Below, piece after piece: positions 19,104-20,132 of a DNA stretch of 20,132 bases; position 1 is the stretch's first letter, and each line of letters opens with the position of its first letter. Made by a program: the position numbers and the translations under genes. The stretch comes from DATDAH01 sp036525535. Its GTDB lineage: Bacteria > Actinomycetota > Acidimicrobiia > Acidimicrobiales > DATDAH01. The stretch is taken from NCBI GenBank assembly GCA_036525535.1, contig DATDAH010000285.1:1-20132 (forward strand), read 5' to 3'. Below the pieces are notes generated by a model, which was not told the DNA's origin, searched no databases, and was given only the letters and a program-made list of their open reading frames with translations.

Positions 19104-20132
19104 TCATGCGCGCGGTAGTCCCAGGATGCGCTCGGCGATGATGTTGCGCTGGATCTCGCTGGTGCCCCCGGCGATGGTCCCGGCGAAGGCTCGCAGGTAC
19201 TGGTCGGCCCACGAGCCGTCACGCACCACGGGCCGACCCATGATGGACTGATCGATGCCGTCGGGGCCGAGGGCCTCGATGGCGACCAGATCCAGTTCCC
19301 GTTCGGACTCGCTGGTGAACGCCTTCAGGATCCCGTGCTCGGGGGCGGGCTTGCCCTCGGCGGCCAGGGCGAAGCCCCGGTAGCCGATGAGGGTGGCCGC
19401 CTGGGCGTCGATGTGGAGGCGGGCCACGTCGTCCCGGAAGCGGGGGTCCTCGTTCAGGGGGCGACCATCGGTTCCGGGCCGATCCGCCAGCTCGACCAGC
19501 GCGGCGACGGAGCGTTGCATGTTGGTGGTGCTGCCGATCCAGAGCATGGCCCGCTCGTGGGCCAGCGAGCCCTGGGTGATGGCCCAACCGCCGTTGAGCG
19601 CGCCCATCAGCTGGTCGGCCGGCACCCGCACGTCCTCGAAGAAGACCTCGTTGAAGTCGGCGTAGTCCGGCTCGGTGAGCTCGGGCAAGGGTCGACAGGT
19701 GATGCCGGACGACCCCATCTCGACGATCAGGGCGCTGATGCCCTTGTGCTTGGGCGCCGACGGGTCGGTGCGGACGTAGCACAGGCACCAGTCGGCGTGG
19801 TGGGCCCCGGAGGTCCAGACCTTCTGGCCGTTGATCACGAACTCGTCGCCGTCCAGCACCGCCCGGGTCGACAACCCGGCCAGGTCGCTGCCGGCGCCCG
19901 GCTCGCTCATGCCGATGCACCAGGCCAGCTCACCCCGCAGCGTGGGCAGGGCCCAGCGCTCGATCTGGTCCTCGGTGCCGTAGTCGAGGAGAGAGGCGGC
20001 GACGATCGACAGGCCCTGGGGGTTGACGGTCCTGGGGATGCCGAGATCCGAGAAGACCTCGAAGTAGATCATCTGCTGGACCGCGGTGGCGTTGCGGCCG
20101 CCCCGTTCGGGCGGGAAGCCGGGGACCAACCA
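19104..20132 (-). CDS. acyl-CoA dehydrogenase (FadE type, GGTSEIQR class), 5' end outside window
   Basis: The last 343 residues of an acyl-CoA dehydrogenase; the frame is open to the right edge, so the start is missing. Seen are PPERGGRNAT, MSEPGAGSDLAGL, VINGQKVWTSGAHHADW, the FNEVFFEDVRVP beta domain and the end AGTIAGGTSEIQRNIIAERILGLPRA. The Glu of the SCAD/MCAD motif (EGT) is Gly here, as in many actinobacterial FadE proteins for bulky substrates; the Glu in LAHERAML on the earlier helix is placed as in isovaleryl-CoA dehydrogenase and may serve as base (inference). Such FadE proteins often work as pairs. Confidence 0.92.
   Translation of the reverse strand, partial: WLVPGFPPERGGRNATAVQQMIYFEVFSDLGIPRTVNPQGLSIVAASLLDYGTEDQIERWALPTLRGELAWCIGMSEPGAGSDLAGLSTRAVLDGDEFVINGQKVWTSGAHHADWCLCYVRTDPSAPKHKGISALIVEMGSSGITCRPLPELTEPDYADFNEVFFEDVRVPADQLMGALNGGWAITQGSLAHERAMLWIGSTTNMQRSVAALVELADRPGTDGRPLNEDPRFRDDVARLHIDAQAATLIGYRGFALAAEGKPAPEHGILKAFTSESERELDLVAIEALGPDGIDQSIMGRPVVRDGSWADQYLRAFAGTIAGGTSEIQRNIIAERILGLPRA

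Overview
This is a GC-rich, almost fully coding window with the style of an actinomycete. It shows strong G/C third-position bias with long antisense shadow frames, many GTG starts and one TTG start, several TAnnnT -10 boxes only 6-8 nt ahead of a start codon (leaderless transcripts), Thr-rich surface proteins, an NDMA-type zinc alcohol dehydrogenase, a CYP-type ferredoxin and an LLM/F420-type oxidoreductase. A member of Acidimicrobiia (Iamia/Ilumatobacter-like) is my best guess. This rests on gene content and is not proven. No rRNA, tRNA, CRISPR array, IS element or phage gene was seen.

Layout. 1-1285 (minus): zinc alcohol dehydrogenase followed by the first 15 codons of a ferredoxin, with a KstR-like operator ahead of the dehydrogenase. 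1389-2985 (minus): membrane-anchored HSL-type esterase plus a small membrane protein. 3033-3275 (plus): small Thr-rich lipoprotein. 3309-4475 (minus) and 4518-5159 (plus): an acyl-CoA dehydrogenase divergent from a two-domain EthD-like protein. 5166-8615 (minus): three tandem secreted glutamyl-endopeptidase-like proteases and a small lipoprotein. 8684-9472 (plus): TIM-barrel sugar isomerase/epimerase-like protein, converging with a Thr-tailed single-pass membrane protein (9469-9975, minus). 10001-16824 (minus): a closely packed run of SDR, glyoxalase-like protein, enoyl-CoA hydratase, thiolase-like protein, GH31 lipoprotein and a second SDR. 16856-18327 (plus): HAD hydrolase and LLM oxidoreductase with overlapping stop/start. 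18356-20132 (minus): a second acyl-CoA dehydrogenase (5' end outside the window) and a Cys-rich protein of unknown function.

Function. Two acyl-CoA dehydrogenases, an enoyl-CoA hydratase, two SDRs, a thiolase-like protein, an esterase, the alcohol dehydrogenase and the ferredoxin together point to lipid or sterol-like substrate breakdown. Two intergenic palindromes resemble the KstR operator (TnnAACnnGTTnnA), one exact and one missing only the last base. The second theme is extracellular: three predicted Glu-specific proteases that each carry a Glu before the expected mature N-terminus, surface lipoproteins, and a lipid-anchored alpha-glucosidase-like enzyme embedded by overlapping stop/start codons in the lipid operon.

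All gaps between genes are under 170 bp, and the informative ones are listed as regulatory features.
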